Assembly (NCBI RefSeq): GCF_001039355.2
Contig: NW_019775791.1
Span: forward strand, 62,001-126,000
Length of the DNA: 64,000 nucleotides
Reading direction: 5' to 3'
From: Lingula anatina
Lineage: Eukaryota; Brachiopoda; Lingulata; Lingulida; Lingulidae
Below the pieces are notes generated by a model. It was not told the origin of the DNA. It saw only the letters and a list, made by a program, of their open reading frames with translations, and searched no databases. Every line of letters begins with the position of its first letter. Position 1 is the stretch's first letter. Below are positions 1 through 12,100 of the stretch, in pieces. A program made the translations under genes and the position numbers.

Positions 1-457
1 ATGGTGGCTGGAAAAAGTATACTTAAACTATTATCTTAATATTTCCTTTAAAGTTACAGTTCTTCATAGAGTTGTGTTGCTGTCAACTGAACAGAGCAGG
101 ATCCACAGGTTTACAATATATGAAACTTAAAATCCTGGAGTTCTGTTTTCTCCTTGAAATGTAATTACTTGATTAAATGTTTTGGATGCATTGGTTCGCT
201 GTGTGTGTGATATCTATCATTTTATTCTTGTGCTTATGATTTTCTTGTAAAGAATTCTAAATGCCAAATACCTTGCTGTGCATAGCCCTAAGTATATTAT
301 TTTGTATCCAAGGTTACAACTATTCTTACTTTGTTAATTATAAGATCAGAGGGACAATTTATCATTGTGTGCAACCTACATTGCATAATCTTATCTATTT
401 TAAATACATCCATTTCATCTGACAATAGAACTAATAAAACTAAAAACTGTCACTTAC
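1..457. other. Presenilin intron (start of window)
   Basis: No exon is seen here on the minus strand. This is the intron after the TM6 exon, whose donor GTAAGT is at 452-457. The remaining presenilin exons lie before the window. Confidence 0.7.
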
Positions 458-3400
458 ACGAATAAATAAGGGCTGGAAACAAGGATTCATTTCTCTCATG
501 AGCTGTCTCCACCAGTATTCTCAAGGGACCTTTGGGGCACAACACTGCCACAAGATCTAAAACACAAACAAATCCTTGCCAACTTTTTATCCAACAGGCT
601 TTGATGGGCAGAACAAAAATATGCATGCACAATAAATGCATAGTGCAGCTGACAACAGGCTACAGTTTTCCACGTTCTTTAATCTCCATTCAGTATTTTC
701 CGAAAAGATTTTCTTATAATCTATGTTCCACACCACAAGTCACAAACTCAAAAACAGTTCAACACAAAATAGTACTCTTCTTAAAATCTATGACAATATT
801 TTGGCGCTTGGTCATACTTCACTGACCCCAGATGGAAAGCATCCCCAGGACTGTCCAAACTGTCCACTCTGGCAGGTACTTGATAAAGGTGAGTGCTGTG
901 AGAGCACACACCACGATGAGGTAGGCTTGTTGTAGACGTAGTGGTCCCTTCCAGTGAATGCACACCATACCCATAACACCAAAATTCCACAAGCATATGG
1001 CCAGTGTTAGATAATCCATGGGGACATTGCAGGCTCGGAGAAGTTCACTGAAATTGACATACAGATGGGATGTCTCATCAATGGTGTTATAGCGTAATGA
1101 TTGATATTTACCTTATATACCCTTCTGCCTATTAATTCTTTCAAAAGTACAAGCAAGATCTGTTACATTGTTAATGCTTGTATATTTTTTAAAATCTTTT
1201 TTAATAACATTCATCTTTTTAATAACTGTATTTATTTAATTTACTCAAAGTTTCAGAGATGATGCTTGTTGCCTTCTTATTTATCACATTTTTACAAATG
1301 CATGCAAGCAGCCCCTCAATGGTATAGTGAAACAGAAACCATACTGTTAAGGAGTTATGAAAATAAAGAAGCTGATACGTAATAATCTAAAGCTATCTAA
1401 ATGCCATCTACTGCCAACCAGGTTCTTTTCTTTTCAACATGCTAGGCAAAAATGATGATTTAACAAAGATTTTCTCTATAAACAGAGTAAACTTACCCTA
1501 GGTAAATGTAGGCAAAGAAGAAGAGCAGTAACAGTGAGGAGAAGATCAACCAGCCGTGTATGAACTGAAATTATATAAAACATGGGCATAATACCAAGCA
1601 AGAGTTCAAGGACTACATTCATTTTCAATTATATTGTTTCTTTATTTATATGCTATAACAATTTTAAAGTTTTCATAATTCATAAAAACCAAAGACAGGA
1701 GGTGAACCTAGAGAGTAATACCCAGGGCAAAATTAAACGTTAAGTTCTTCATGTATGAATTGTGTCACTGATATCGACTGAACACTGTAGGAGATAGCTG
1801 AACAAAATTTCATAGCACTAAAACAGCAAATAACATTTTCTTTATCATTTTACTTATTTAAACTATTTATAAAAAATTTAATTAAACAAAAAATAAATTA
1901 AAATGTAAAATCACAAGAAAAATACCACGGAACCCAATATGTTAAGGGTTTTACAAGATACAGTTTTGTAGAATTTGAGCAATATCGTACAGGTCTACAG
2001 ACAGGCAAACTCACTGATTCTATTTCTGGTATACTCTGTGCAGAGTGGAAAAGTTTAGACATATAACCTTGAACTTATTAATGTACCTACCTTGTAGCAT
2101 CTATACTTGTAAAGAACCACAAGAAAAACTGTAAGTACAACCACAACTCCCAGCAAAATGAAAGCATTAGCAAAGGACTGCCACACTAAGGTGCCTTCAT
2201 CATCTGTATCATCATGAAATGGGGTGTAGATGCTGAAAATGAGAACAAAAACCCTTACAAATGATTTCACTATAATATGATATTTTTGCAACAAAGTTCC
2301 AAATTCCTAATAATAAGATGAATTTCAAAATGTTCTGAACACAAACTGAACATTTTGAAAATTGTAGGAAAGATTCTGTCACAGTTATATTATGAAGAGA
2401 GTCGACAAATTAATTTAATTAATACATAAAGTCAAGACAGCCAAAGAGGAGTAACAACATAAGTGATTTGACAAAACTGATACAAATTTAAATACCTGTT
2501 GATACTAAATGAACACTCAAATAGCAAAAGGATATCTTGCAAAAAGACAATATGACACAAATGTGCAACACAAACAACTTGACTGTAGGCAAATGAGTGG
2601 AGGTGTTGCGGGGTTTGAACAAGCCACCCTTCAGACCTAAAATATTGATCTAGTTTCTATGCTGTTATGGTAAAAAAGGCCCCCATTTGAGATAAAGACC
2701 AACACTTTTAAAATTGCTGGCTACAGGTCTGTTTAACTTTTAAATTGACAATAAATGAACCCAAATTAGATTTTGATACACTTACAGGTACCCTTGTGGT
2801 GTTGTGTAATATGTCACAGAGCTCACAGTGACCACAACTACCAACATACAGATAGTGACTGGAACAAACACCATGATCACGTGCTTGGCGCCATATTTCA
2901 AGGTCTCTTCTTCCTCCTCTGTGTCGGAGTCTTCTGTTCTTCGAGCAGCTCTCCTCTCTGCCTCACCACTAGTTGGCCTGTCAGTGGTATCTGCATGATC
3001 CTGTAAGTATCATTGTATCATAATTTAAGAATTTGTGTGAAGTCAATAAAAACTTTGCTTATCAGAAATATTATATTTTTCCTTGTCATTTTATTGTTTT
3101 ATTGACAGTTCTTAAAATAATTTAGATGTTTTGTAAGACGCAATGATATTTTAATGAAATTTATCACTTATTATATTATTATTATTGTTATTACTATCAT
3201 TATTATCTACAACTATTTTTCACTTTCAGTTTTCAACCCTGTAAATCCTCCCAAATACTTTCCTCCACGTTTTCTTTTTGCCTTATCAGGAAAACAAATG
3301 ATGTCACCAACAGGAAACATGCCAAGTTTCAAGTTAAAAATAACATTCATGTCCTTTTCCACAAAGCGTAATACTTTCTATTTAGACCTTATTTCTTGTC

Positions 3401-3525
3401 CATACTGAACACAGAAATACCTGCACAGAGCTGCTCCTTAACCTGGCAGCATCCCTGGGTAACACTTCCGTTTGGGTCGACATCAGTTTACTTCTTTCAT
3501 CAAAGCTGTCTTCTTCGTCACTCAT
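458..3525 (-). CDS. PSEN: Presenilin (gamma-secretase catalytic subunit), N-terminal part; gene runs off the window
   Basis: Presenilin is the aspartyl protease of gamma-secretase, a multipass membrane protein that cuts Notch, APP and similar stubs. Six coding exons are read on the minus strand: 3525-3421, 3000-2786, 2232-2091, 1564-1497, 1047-827 and 556-458. Phases join perfectly and all introns are GT-AG. The product starts [10 protein letters not shown], has an acidic/basic cytosolic N-terminus, then [10 protein letters not shown] opening TM1 (residues about 76-97), TM2 with [13 protein letters not shown]3, and FIKYLPEW and [12 protein letters not shown] around TM6. The catalytic TM6 aspartate is residue 251, its codon split by an intron. 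The residue before it is Trp rather than the usual Tyr. The second aspartate (GLGD) and the PAL motif are not found; they must lie beyond position 1. The first ATG is used because no longer in-frame start is seen in the upstream exon. Identity is certain; the gene is partial only because of the window edge. Confidence 0.96.
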
Positions 3526-4362
3526 GAATTCCTCAGAGTTTTCAGTTACTAGAGATGTTAAAGAAAGTTCTCCTTAAGAAATAAAAAGAAAAAAGTTTCA
3601 GCTTTATCACTTGATTTCTGTAAGACTCAAACTAAAATACTAAGCCAACCAAGTGCATCTTGATATTGATGTTTCAAGATTGCATACTGGTAAGTGTGGA
3701 AGAACTACCTAGGTAGAGGCAACACCTAGGCACTGGATTTTTTTCCTGAAATTTCAAAGAAATATGCAAAGCTGTGACAATGTTCGTCTGAATAATTATG
3801 CTCTTGCACTTTCAATTGCAGTTTATTATATTTGCTTTAGAGTTCGACTCTGAACTTGATAATCTTATCTAACATTCACCGACAAGACTTGGTGTCGCCA
3901 AGTCCAAAAAGTGTCATTTTAAACCCTTATCTCTCACTTTTTACACTATAATTAATATGCAATAAGCAAATAAAAGAGCAAGAGTGTGATAAATTTGGAC
4001 AAACCGAGGATTTGGAAAGAGTGACTCATTCGGGTGGAAGAATGAAGTAGTTTTCATATCCCGACTAGAATCGTTAACTCACACCATCAAGTTTCGAAAT
4101 ATAAGTGTGGTGTTATAATGTTTTTGTACCACACCAATCAAACACTGTCGGCTAATACAAAACAATCCACGCGATTTCTGGGGATTTTCAATACTTCCTT
4201 AATTGACACTGCTCAGCATCCGTCAAGTCGCTTTTGTTGTAAACAAAGGCAATGACTCTCTACTTGTTCAACTTAGATAAAACAGTTAACTATCGATTAA
4301 CATTTACGATCAATCTTGCTATTCGCTCTACAAACTTTTCGTTTTGTTCGATCTGTACTTAC

Positions 4363-4440
4363 AAGGGAATTTCTCTTCAAACCTAACACAACCGATGCTC
4401 GTTCTTTGCACCGTGAATGTGTCCAAGATGGCAACCGATT
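4363..4440 (-). other. Probable 5' UTR first exon of presenilin
   Basis: On the minus strand a strong donor GTAAGT lies just below 4363, and a matching acceptor (TTAAG) lies about 50 bases before the presenilin ATG, near 3576. This gives a non-coding first exon. Its upstream limit is set loosely by the promoter-like motifs at 4423-4457. No start codon in frame with the coding exon is apparent. Inferred from splice signals only. Confidence 0.55.
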
Positions 4441-4457
4441 CACTTCCGCTTACGTCA
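4423..4457 (-). promoter_or_regulatory. Presenilin core promoter: YY1, ETS and CRE-like motifs
   Basis: Read on the minus strand, this short block contains TGACGTAA (CRE-like), GCGGAAGTG (ETS family) and GCCATCTTGG (YY1-type), directly before the probable first exon. This combination is typical of TATA-less promoters of broadly expressed animal genes. Motifs are visible; function is inferred. Confidence 0.5.
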
Positions 4458-4518
4458 CTCCTAGGAATAACTACTCCTTGTCCCCGCCAGTAAATCCTCT
4501 TACAGGTGAATACCCCCC

Positions 4519-4785
4519 CCCCCCCCCCCCCCAAAAAAGNNNNNNNNNNNNNNNNNNNNNNNNNNNNNNNNNNNNNNNNNNNNNNNNNNNNNNNNNNNNN
4601 NNNNNNNNNNNNNNNNNNNNNNNNNNNNNNNNNNNNNNNNNNNNNNNNNNNNNNNNNNNNNNNNNNNNNNNNNNNNNNNNNNNNNNNNNNNNNNNNNNNN
4701 NNNNNNNNNNNNNNNNNNNNNNNNNNNNNNNNNNNNNNNNNNNNNNNNNNNNNNNNNNNNNNNNNNNNNNNNNNNNNNNNNCATG

Positions 4786-4842
<57 letters not shown>
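4519..4842. repeat. Poly-C, 242-N assembly gap, then (TA)n
   Basis: A run of C starting near 4513 is followed by A and then 242 Ns (4540-4781). A (TA)n microsatellite follows, to about 4842. The gap very likely reflects polymerase or assembly failure at low-complexity sequence, and its true length is unknown. Single Ns also occur at 9613 and 23422. Confidence 0.95.
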
Positions 4843-4845
<3 letters not shown>

Positions 4846-5442
4846 CCTATATGACGGATTTGCGGACTTACTGTGCCAATTTCTGAAGGGAGAATAAGGC
4901 AGACAGTAGTAAACTGAGTAATGAAAAGAGCACTGAAGGAGGCCCTCTGGTGAAGACTGGACTTAATTGAATTTTAAATCTTTTTACTGATGCAGTTTGT
5001 ATTTTGATATTCTGATATGGTGCATGCTTTTTTAAAAGTTTTTTTTTAAACTACTTCACCCCAGTCACAATAGGCCTAATGGAATTAATTATAACATTTT
5101 ATTTAGGGTCTCTGTATATGAATATTTTTTTATACACAATAACCTGTAAACGACTTCTCTGCTACTGTACGACATACTGACCCCAGCCGTGACCCGTAGC
5201 TACCCTCTACCAGGGCGACAAATTGATTTTTTACAAGATATTCACAGATAATGTCTTTAGATAAATAGACAGTCATTTCATGCTTTTTCAAGATTTCCCT
5301 GTAATATCTGCCAACCTGTTAGTGGGTAACCCTTAGCCGACATTTCATATACAGGATTGTAGGGGCCTACAGAGTGAAAAAACCAAAATTCGTTTCAGAG
5401 AATATTTAAGTCTTTTTGGCCATTTTATTTTAATTAAGATAT

Positions 5443-5539
5443 TAGTGGCGGATTTAGGGAGGGGGGGGGGGTCAGGGGGGTCCTGTCAATCCTAAAAACT
5501 GGACCCCCCTTCTAGATAATAATCCTGGAACCGCCCCTG
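5443..5539. mobile_element. Short inverted-repeat element with GGCGG ends
   Basis: The left end (AGTGGCGGATTTAGGGA) and the reverse complement of the right end (CAGGGGCGGTTCCAGGA) match at about two thirds of positions. A second inner inverted pair of G-rich and C-rich runs lies between them. The look is that of a tiny MITE-like element of the type common in marine invertebrates. No coding capacity. Confidence 0.4.
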
Positions 5540-8500
5540 ATTGTTTTGATTCGTGACAGCAAAATCAATGCTAGCGGATGTTGGAAGCTAAAAACTTATT
5601 AATTATATATAAGGAGCGAATTAAGTGCATGGGTTTTGCTTGTGTTTTCAATACATTTTCAAATTTAAAGCCCTAGTCAACTTTACCCATTCAATTCAAG
5701 ACTGTAATTTTGCAGAATTTCAGGGAAAATACGCAGAATATCCGTGGATAACTTTTTAAAAAGTTATTTTCGTTGTCGCACTTCACTCGCTAGTCTGCCA
5801 TTATTCATGACCCACACTCTCCTCCACATTTCCAAAAATCTCGCTAAATATTCTTTCGCGACTTTGGGCTCTTCTGTGTTTCTTCTGTATACATTGCCTC
5901 ATCGATGTATTTTATTATCTGTTTCAAGTTTTTTCAGAAATATCTGTTTTTCGCTTTTAATGCATTTTAAACAAATGCTCCCCCCCCTAGATAGAGGAAG
6001 GAAAACGGGCCAACAAACAAACAAATTTTAAAAAAGCATAATGTCAAGCCAGTGACCCAATTTGAACTTTAAAAAATAGGTGTGCAACACGCTAACAGGT
6101 AGCCTACTTTCAACGAGCTGAAAAAAAAATCACAAGGTATAGCGAAATGCATATCTTTCATTTCTAAGAAAGTGATACCCATTTGGCGTGTGGCAATAAA
6201 TGAGAACCAGGAATGTGTGACGCCCCACACATCGGGTAATTCATTCATAGAACAACATGTAAGTTATGGTCTACATAAAAAAATACCGTCTGAGGTTAAT
6301 AGCATCGATCGCTACACAACATCGCCACCTTTTGGCAAACAAATACACTGAAAATTCTTATTCATACTCAGGCAATGTCATGTCAAGGTCTTTCTAAGCA
6401 TTTATATTCACAGCGGCGTTATAGAGGGTTTTGTACGCTCTCCAATGAAAGGAATCATTACCTCTTACTGCGTGTGTTGACATGATGTTTTAGAGGGCAA
6501 GGAAGGTGATTTGGTAACAGAGTCCTCCAATTACATTAGCCGTCATACGACGCGTCAAAGCTCCGTGAAGGTGACCCCATTCCCTCAGATCTGTCCAAAT
6601 AGTCGCATACGGTAAGTCGGCATGGTCTAGAAATGTCAAAATGGTTTGGTAAAATTTGTACTAAGTGATCCAACACGGGCGTTCAGGTGGTATTTATGAC
6701 GTATTGACGTTCAATAGATAACACTTAATCTTATCTTATCAAAGAGGTAATAGTGGAAAAGCCGATGTGATCGGTAGCGCATCAGAAATTGTAATTAGGC
6801 CCTATTGGTATTATTTAAATATTATTACCATCGTATTTCTTGCTTTTCTTATCATTATCATTGTAATATTTATTATCGTTTTGGGGTGGGGTAGAGGAGA
6901 GAATATGCCAGTACCTTCACGTAACTATATATATACAGTGAAACTAGGTTAAAAAAATCAAAAATAACGAAAAAAGGTTATTGACCCATTTTAATCTGGG
7001 AAATCCCCAATGGTTCCAAGTACCGGCATACAACACTAAGAAAATTCTAGATTGTTCTGACGGAAAGATTTTATTTCGTGTTTTGAAATCCCTCAGTGTG
7101 GGTTATATTAAAATTTTCTCGACCTTTGTTCTAACCTTTTAAGAAAAGCTTCTGGAGAAGGGGAACTTGCGTTATATTTAACATGATATTTAAGAACCCG
7201 GAAGCGCCACCGTATTTTTAAGGGCAGGTATACATTTTTAAAGGAAAAAATTCACCCTCTGTAATTCTATATGTGTGTACACGGGTTGTGCACTGGGTCA
7301 TATACATAGGGTTACAGTTATTACGCAGGTTAGTCATCTCACGTAGGCGGGTTTTGGTGGTTGAGAAAAAATCGTTGGTCATGTTATAAATCAAAAGAAA
7401 TCAATACTATCATAACCTGCAAGATGGTAAGGTTGACTAGCGAACGTTGTTGATAATGGCAGCATTTTATGAAATGACTTTTACTAGGAACAAAGCTACT
7501 GTATATAAACTAAGAAATGCGGTCATCAAATGCTAGCGGGACAAATGTGCCGGAAACCGCCCTAAAATGACATCATTTTAAGCATGAATGATTCAACAAA
7601 AAACTAAAATGTGGAAGATATTTATCGATTGAGATACAGATTGAACACGAAGGTCACATTTATCTCTTTCATTACTTTTTCATTTGCTGCTAATGCCGGT
7701 GGAGGTTCTTGTTTCCTCATTTCTGGTTCTGTGATGGAAATACAATTCCTCAAATAATGATAGTTGATGCTTAATTTTTACTTAATTATGCGATCTCTCG
7801 TTTGACTGCCTGCAAAGAAAGAGATTTTTTATTGTTATTGTGATAATGGTGTGCATAGTTTAAGTATGGACGGACGGATAGGTGGATGGATAATACTTTT
7901 TAAGACCTGGGATTGGTAACAAGACAAGATTTAATATAATAATAATAACACGATAAAATAATTAAAATGATTGCAAGAACATCATCGTGAATTCTAAAAT
8001 AAAGCGCTTTAAGATTTTGCAATATGTTATTGTGAAAGTTTCCTTGAGATAAGATAAATTGTTATTGAAGAAACAATTTTCTTATCTTGCGGCATTAATA
8101 TCCCTGTAGAACGTGGGACTTAATCGCTGGGGTGATTGAGTGCTTTTCCTCAATTTCTCCAACAAATGACAAAAGATTAAGTGGGGTTATTGAAGTGTTT
8201 CTTTGGAGCACGTTGAGATGATGAATTAGTCATCAATTCCTTAATTGCTTGTCGAATTATCTACCACGGTAAGCCTAGGCCTGCTACAGATGTATACTGG
8301 TGTCGTAGGTAGCAGTGAAATGGCAGTATTACTGTTCTATTAAGTCGTGTAAGAGCTCGAGAAAAAACTTACTTAGTAATCGTGCGTATGCCACTTGTGT
8401 GTGTGTGAATTGTTATCTTTAAAAAATATGAGATTAAAGTATAAGAATCTCTATAGATATATATATAGGTTATCACCCCCTCCCCTTCCCCGCTACCCAC

Positions 8501-9106
8501 CCCAAGGCTGACTGAGATATAGTTTAACCACACGTAGTAGATAAAATGCCTGGCATTCGATTCCAGCCTCACGATTCCTTAATTTTTCTCTAAACTATTT
8601 ATTCCACTTATAATCCATTCACTCTTATCGTTGGTACTTGTGCTTACTTTTTCTACTTGTATTTGGAGTGTAAACCGCACCTTTATTATAGACAAACAAT
8701 ATAATCGCCATTGCGAAATTTTAACAAGCGTGCACTCCCCGGTGTCATTTCTGATATATCCCCAGCATGTACTATGCCTCTTCTGAATTCTAATAGACAG
8801 TAATGTTCGAAAGAGTTCAAAAGTAGTAGACAGTAAGTTGAGGAGTCGGGTCACAATGAACAATTATTGGCCTACTTTTTGTTTCCGCTTTTTATTGAGT
8901 ATTATAAGATGTCACAATGACAGTTTAACCTTGAAGTAAAAAAATCCAAGACAGTCCACTAAACATCCTTTTTTTTTCGGTTGGCTTTTAAGGTGCTCGC
9001 CACCAGGTCGGTGAACCCACATGCCTTCGCGCACGTCGTCAAGTGCATTTCTATATTGAGAAAAAGTAGACTAAACGCAGCCAAGCCAAACGTCAGATGT
9101 TAAGCC

Positions 9107-12100
9107 ATGAGCGTCAAAGCAAGCACACCGGACCATGCGGATGAGATGGAGGTTGAACTAAGGACTGGAGACTCGGAAGAAGAAGAAAAGGTAAGTTAAT
9201 ATGATCTAATATGGATTGTAACCCCGTTAGAACTGTATATTGATGAGATTAAAATAATTTCTGTACTTTTAACTGGGCGGGTAATGTTTATTGTACGAAC
9301 GTCACGAATCTTAACATGCCCTTTTGAATAGATATGATATGTCATATCAATTATTAAAACGGGAAATGTTTCTGGTAATTATTTATCTAAATTTACCTTT
9401 TAAGGACAACGTTTTCAGGATATGTCTGTATAACCATGTCGCATATTTTAATCTTTGACAATAAAATTGTAATTTTATACTTTTAAATAGTTTTCAGACC
9501 TATGACAGAACATTTATTTTTCGTCAGATATCCATTCCATATTCCTTTAAATCAACTATCTATCATTATTGTTACCTACGTGGTACACTCGTGACACGTG
9601 TAGACAACGAACNACAGGTCATAGGTATTGAGAAGGAGACGTAAAAGACATTTGTTCTCTTCATTGTGAATGTCAGTATTCGCAAATCGAGAGAAGCAGC
9701 ACGTGGATGTGCTACCTGACATGACCCAGTTTTAAGGTGAAATATGTGCCCCGCCATGGTAACGTAACCACGAGAGCCACAGCTCAACGCGTGATCAGCT
9801 GGCTGGTACGTGTTTTACGGCATCTCGTCGGGTACATTTATTACCGCAAACGTGCGTTTTTTACGTTAGCATGTGGGCTTTATTTAGCAGTATATCTTGG
9901 TTTTTTTAGTATCATACAATCCTTAATTCCCACTCATCCTGCGGGTTTAATGTGTCTGATAAAAGGAGTACGTTTGAGACCACATTGTTGAAAGCTGAAG
10001 GAGTGTCTTGCATTTCATTATCACACTATTATTATTATTATTATTATTTTCTTTTCCTGGAATACTTTTTTAAAATGAAATAATCTATCATCTTAACGCT
10101 CTTTAAATGCAGATTTAAATTAAAATTTACTGTCTGAATGCATATATTGCGTTTCTTCTTTTGTAACAAAATGAAGCGAGTTTTGTGGTTGTCTAGCAGT
10201 ATGACTTCAATTCATAGATGATCAGCAATAATAAAGCTTCATTTGTTTATATTCAAAGACATTTGCCCCTATACCTCTAGATATACTATGTTTAAAATGT
10301 TAAGTTTCAATGGAAACAAACAAAAAACGGAAATGTGGGAGCAAGCACTGAGTCATACAGCGACAAAAGGTGATAAAGGCACAGCGGAATTTTTTTAAAT
10401 CAAGATTTATATGTTGCTGATGATCATCACATGGCTTAGACATGCCCTTCATGAGACAGATAAACTGAAATTACTTTATTCAAAAACTCGTAACCCGAGG
10501 TTACCCTTGCAGACTTATAATGGTAATAGACGGTGATGAAATATTGTCTCGACCACAGAGATCCAAGAATGACCTGAAAGACGCGTTTTCGTAATGCCTT
10601 TGGTGATGAATAAAGTTACGTGGAGATAGACAAAGAGCGTGAAGTATGGAAGGCAAGATTGAACTCTATGACATGTAATATTTCATGGCAATGAGGGAAA
10701 CCATTTGCCTTGGATAAATGCAAATTTTCACTTATTTTTCAAGGTTATTTTAAGTCTCGTAAACCAATTAAGCTCGAGCATACTGTACAAACCCACAGTT
10801 TAAGATAGCTCTTATTTATTTGTCTGGATTTTTTTAAAAAGCAATTTATTTTGGGTAAGATAATTAATACAGTTTTCTATATTGCATGCACTTATGAACC
10901 GTTAAGCTTAGGCTTACCCAGGAAAGATATATATATGTATACTATTTCAACACTTGCGGTTTTTCCTGTTGTTCATGATATTCAGGTTAAGCTCAAAGTT
11001 TGCGCAAGAGAATGCGTGCTATGAATGGTTCTTGCACAACCTCTTTTAGACATGTTAGAAACACTTTGTTAACCGTTACTGACACTTGCTCTTCGCCAGG
11101 TATCTTCCCAGTCGCTCTCCAGCTGTTACAAAAGTTGATGAAAATGTACTTTCGACCAATTTTGTATCATCTAGAGAGACCAGTGATAGAGAGTATCTGA
11201 CACTTATTAAGGGTTAAATGACCGGACTTCTATTTATTAGATTGTTTATGTATTCAATTACGTAGGTGGACTTGTTATGTGTTTATTCATTAATTCATTC
11301 AATATGGCTTCCTTTCGGTCCCAAGAGACATATGTAAATGCAGTTGGAGAAGTATTGCTACGTACATCAATTTTTGAAAATCGTGTCCTAGTAAAAGCAT
11401 CAGATATTTGTCGTTGTGATGAGCAGCAAGGCGTATTGATAAGTCGTGTAGTAACAATCGTGTGGGTGAATTTCCTACATTTATGCTACATTAGCAATCA
11501 GGAAGAACAAAAGGAAAAAAACGTATAACGCAAATCAATGCTAAATTGACATCTATGCTCACGGCTTGATGGAATGAGACAAGTGAGAATTATGAGGAGT
11601 TTGGATAAAATACATCTTCAGTGAGATGAATGTTACAGAAATACCCAGAAGAGTATCTCTCATTATCTTATCTAAAGAATAACAGATACCCTAGTAATGG
11701 TTCTAGAATCAGTTGACGGAGTATCGATCACTAAAATCTTCCTAGATCGTTACACTGCATTAACTACTGCTGAAGCGCCGCCAGCTAGATATACCTGGGC
11801 ATTTTTTTTAAAGAGGGCTTCGTACTTTTTTCAATTCCACAACATGCATTGATTTAACAAGCGCCACAAACACATAAATCAGTTCCGCAAGATGTTTTTT
11901 TTTTCAAATTGCCGATACCGTATGCACTGCAGACTTGAGAATCTTGCATTTACATTGAATTTCTAATTGCCTAACTGACCGAGTATGTAAATGAGACCTG
12001 TGCCATCCTTTATAACGCTTTCAAGATTGAGAACACACGCCTTTAGCGATAGAAAATAAAGGCGTAGACTAATTCGATTTGGTCGTCGAAGATATCACTG

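Larger units (their letters stand above)
4461..9106. other. Intergenic region between presenilin and the SLC16-like gene
   Basis: The two flanking genes diverge here. The stretch holds an assembly gap, a (TA)n run, a small inverted-repeat element at 5443-5539 and a hairpin at 8048-8087. The open frames are short, biased by low complexity, and show no splice logic or family motif. I see no gene in it. Confidence 0.6.

Noticed and set aside
2773-3006. Plus-strand 77-codon frame
   Set aside because: It overlaps presenilin exon 2 in antisense, and the exon on the minus strand fully explains it.
4316-4886. Open frames running through the N gap
   Set aside because: They are artefacts of unknown bases; nothing can be said about coding there.
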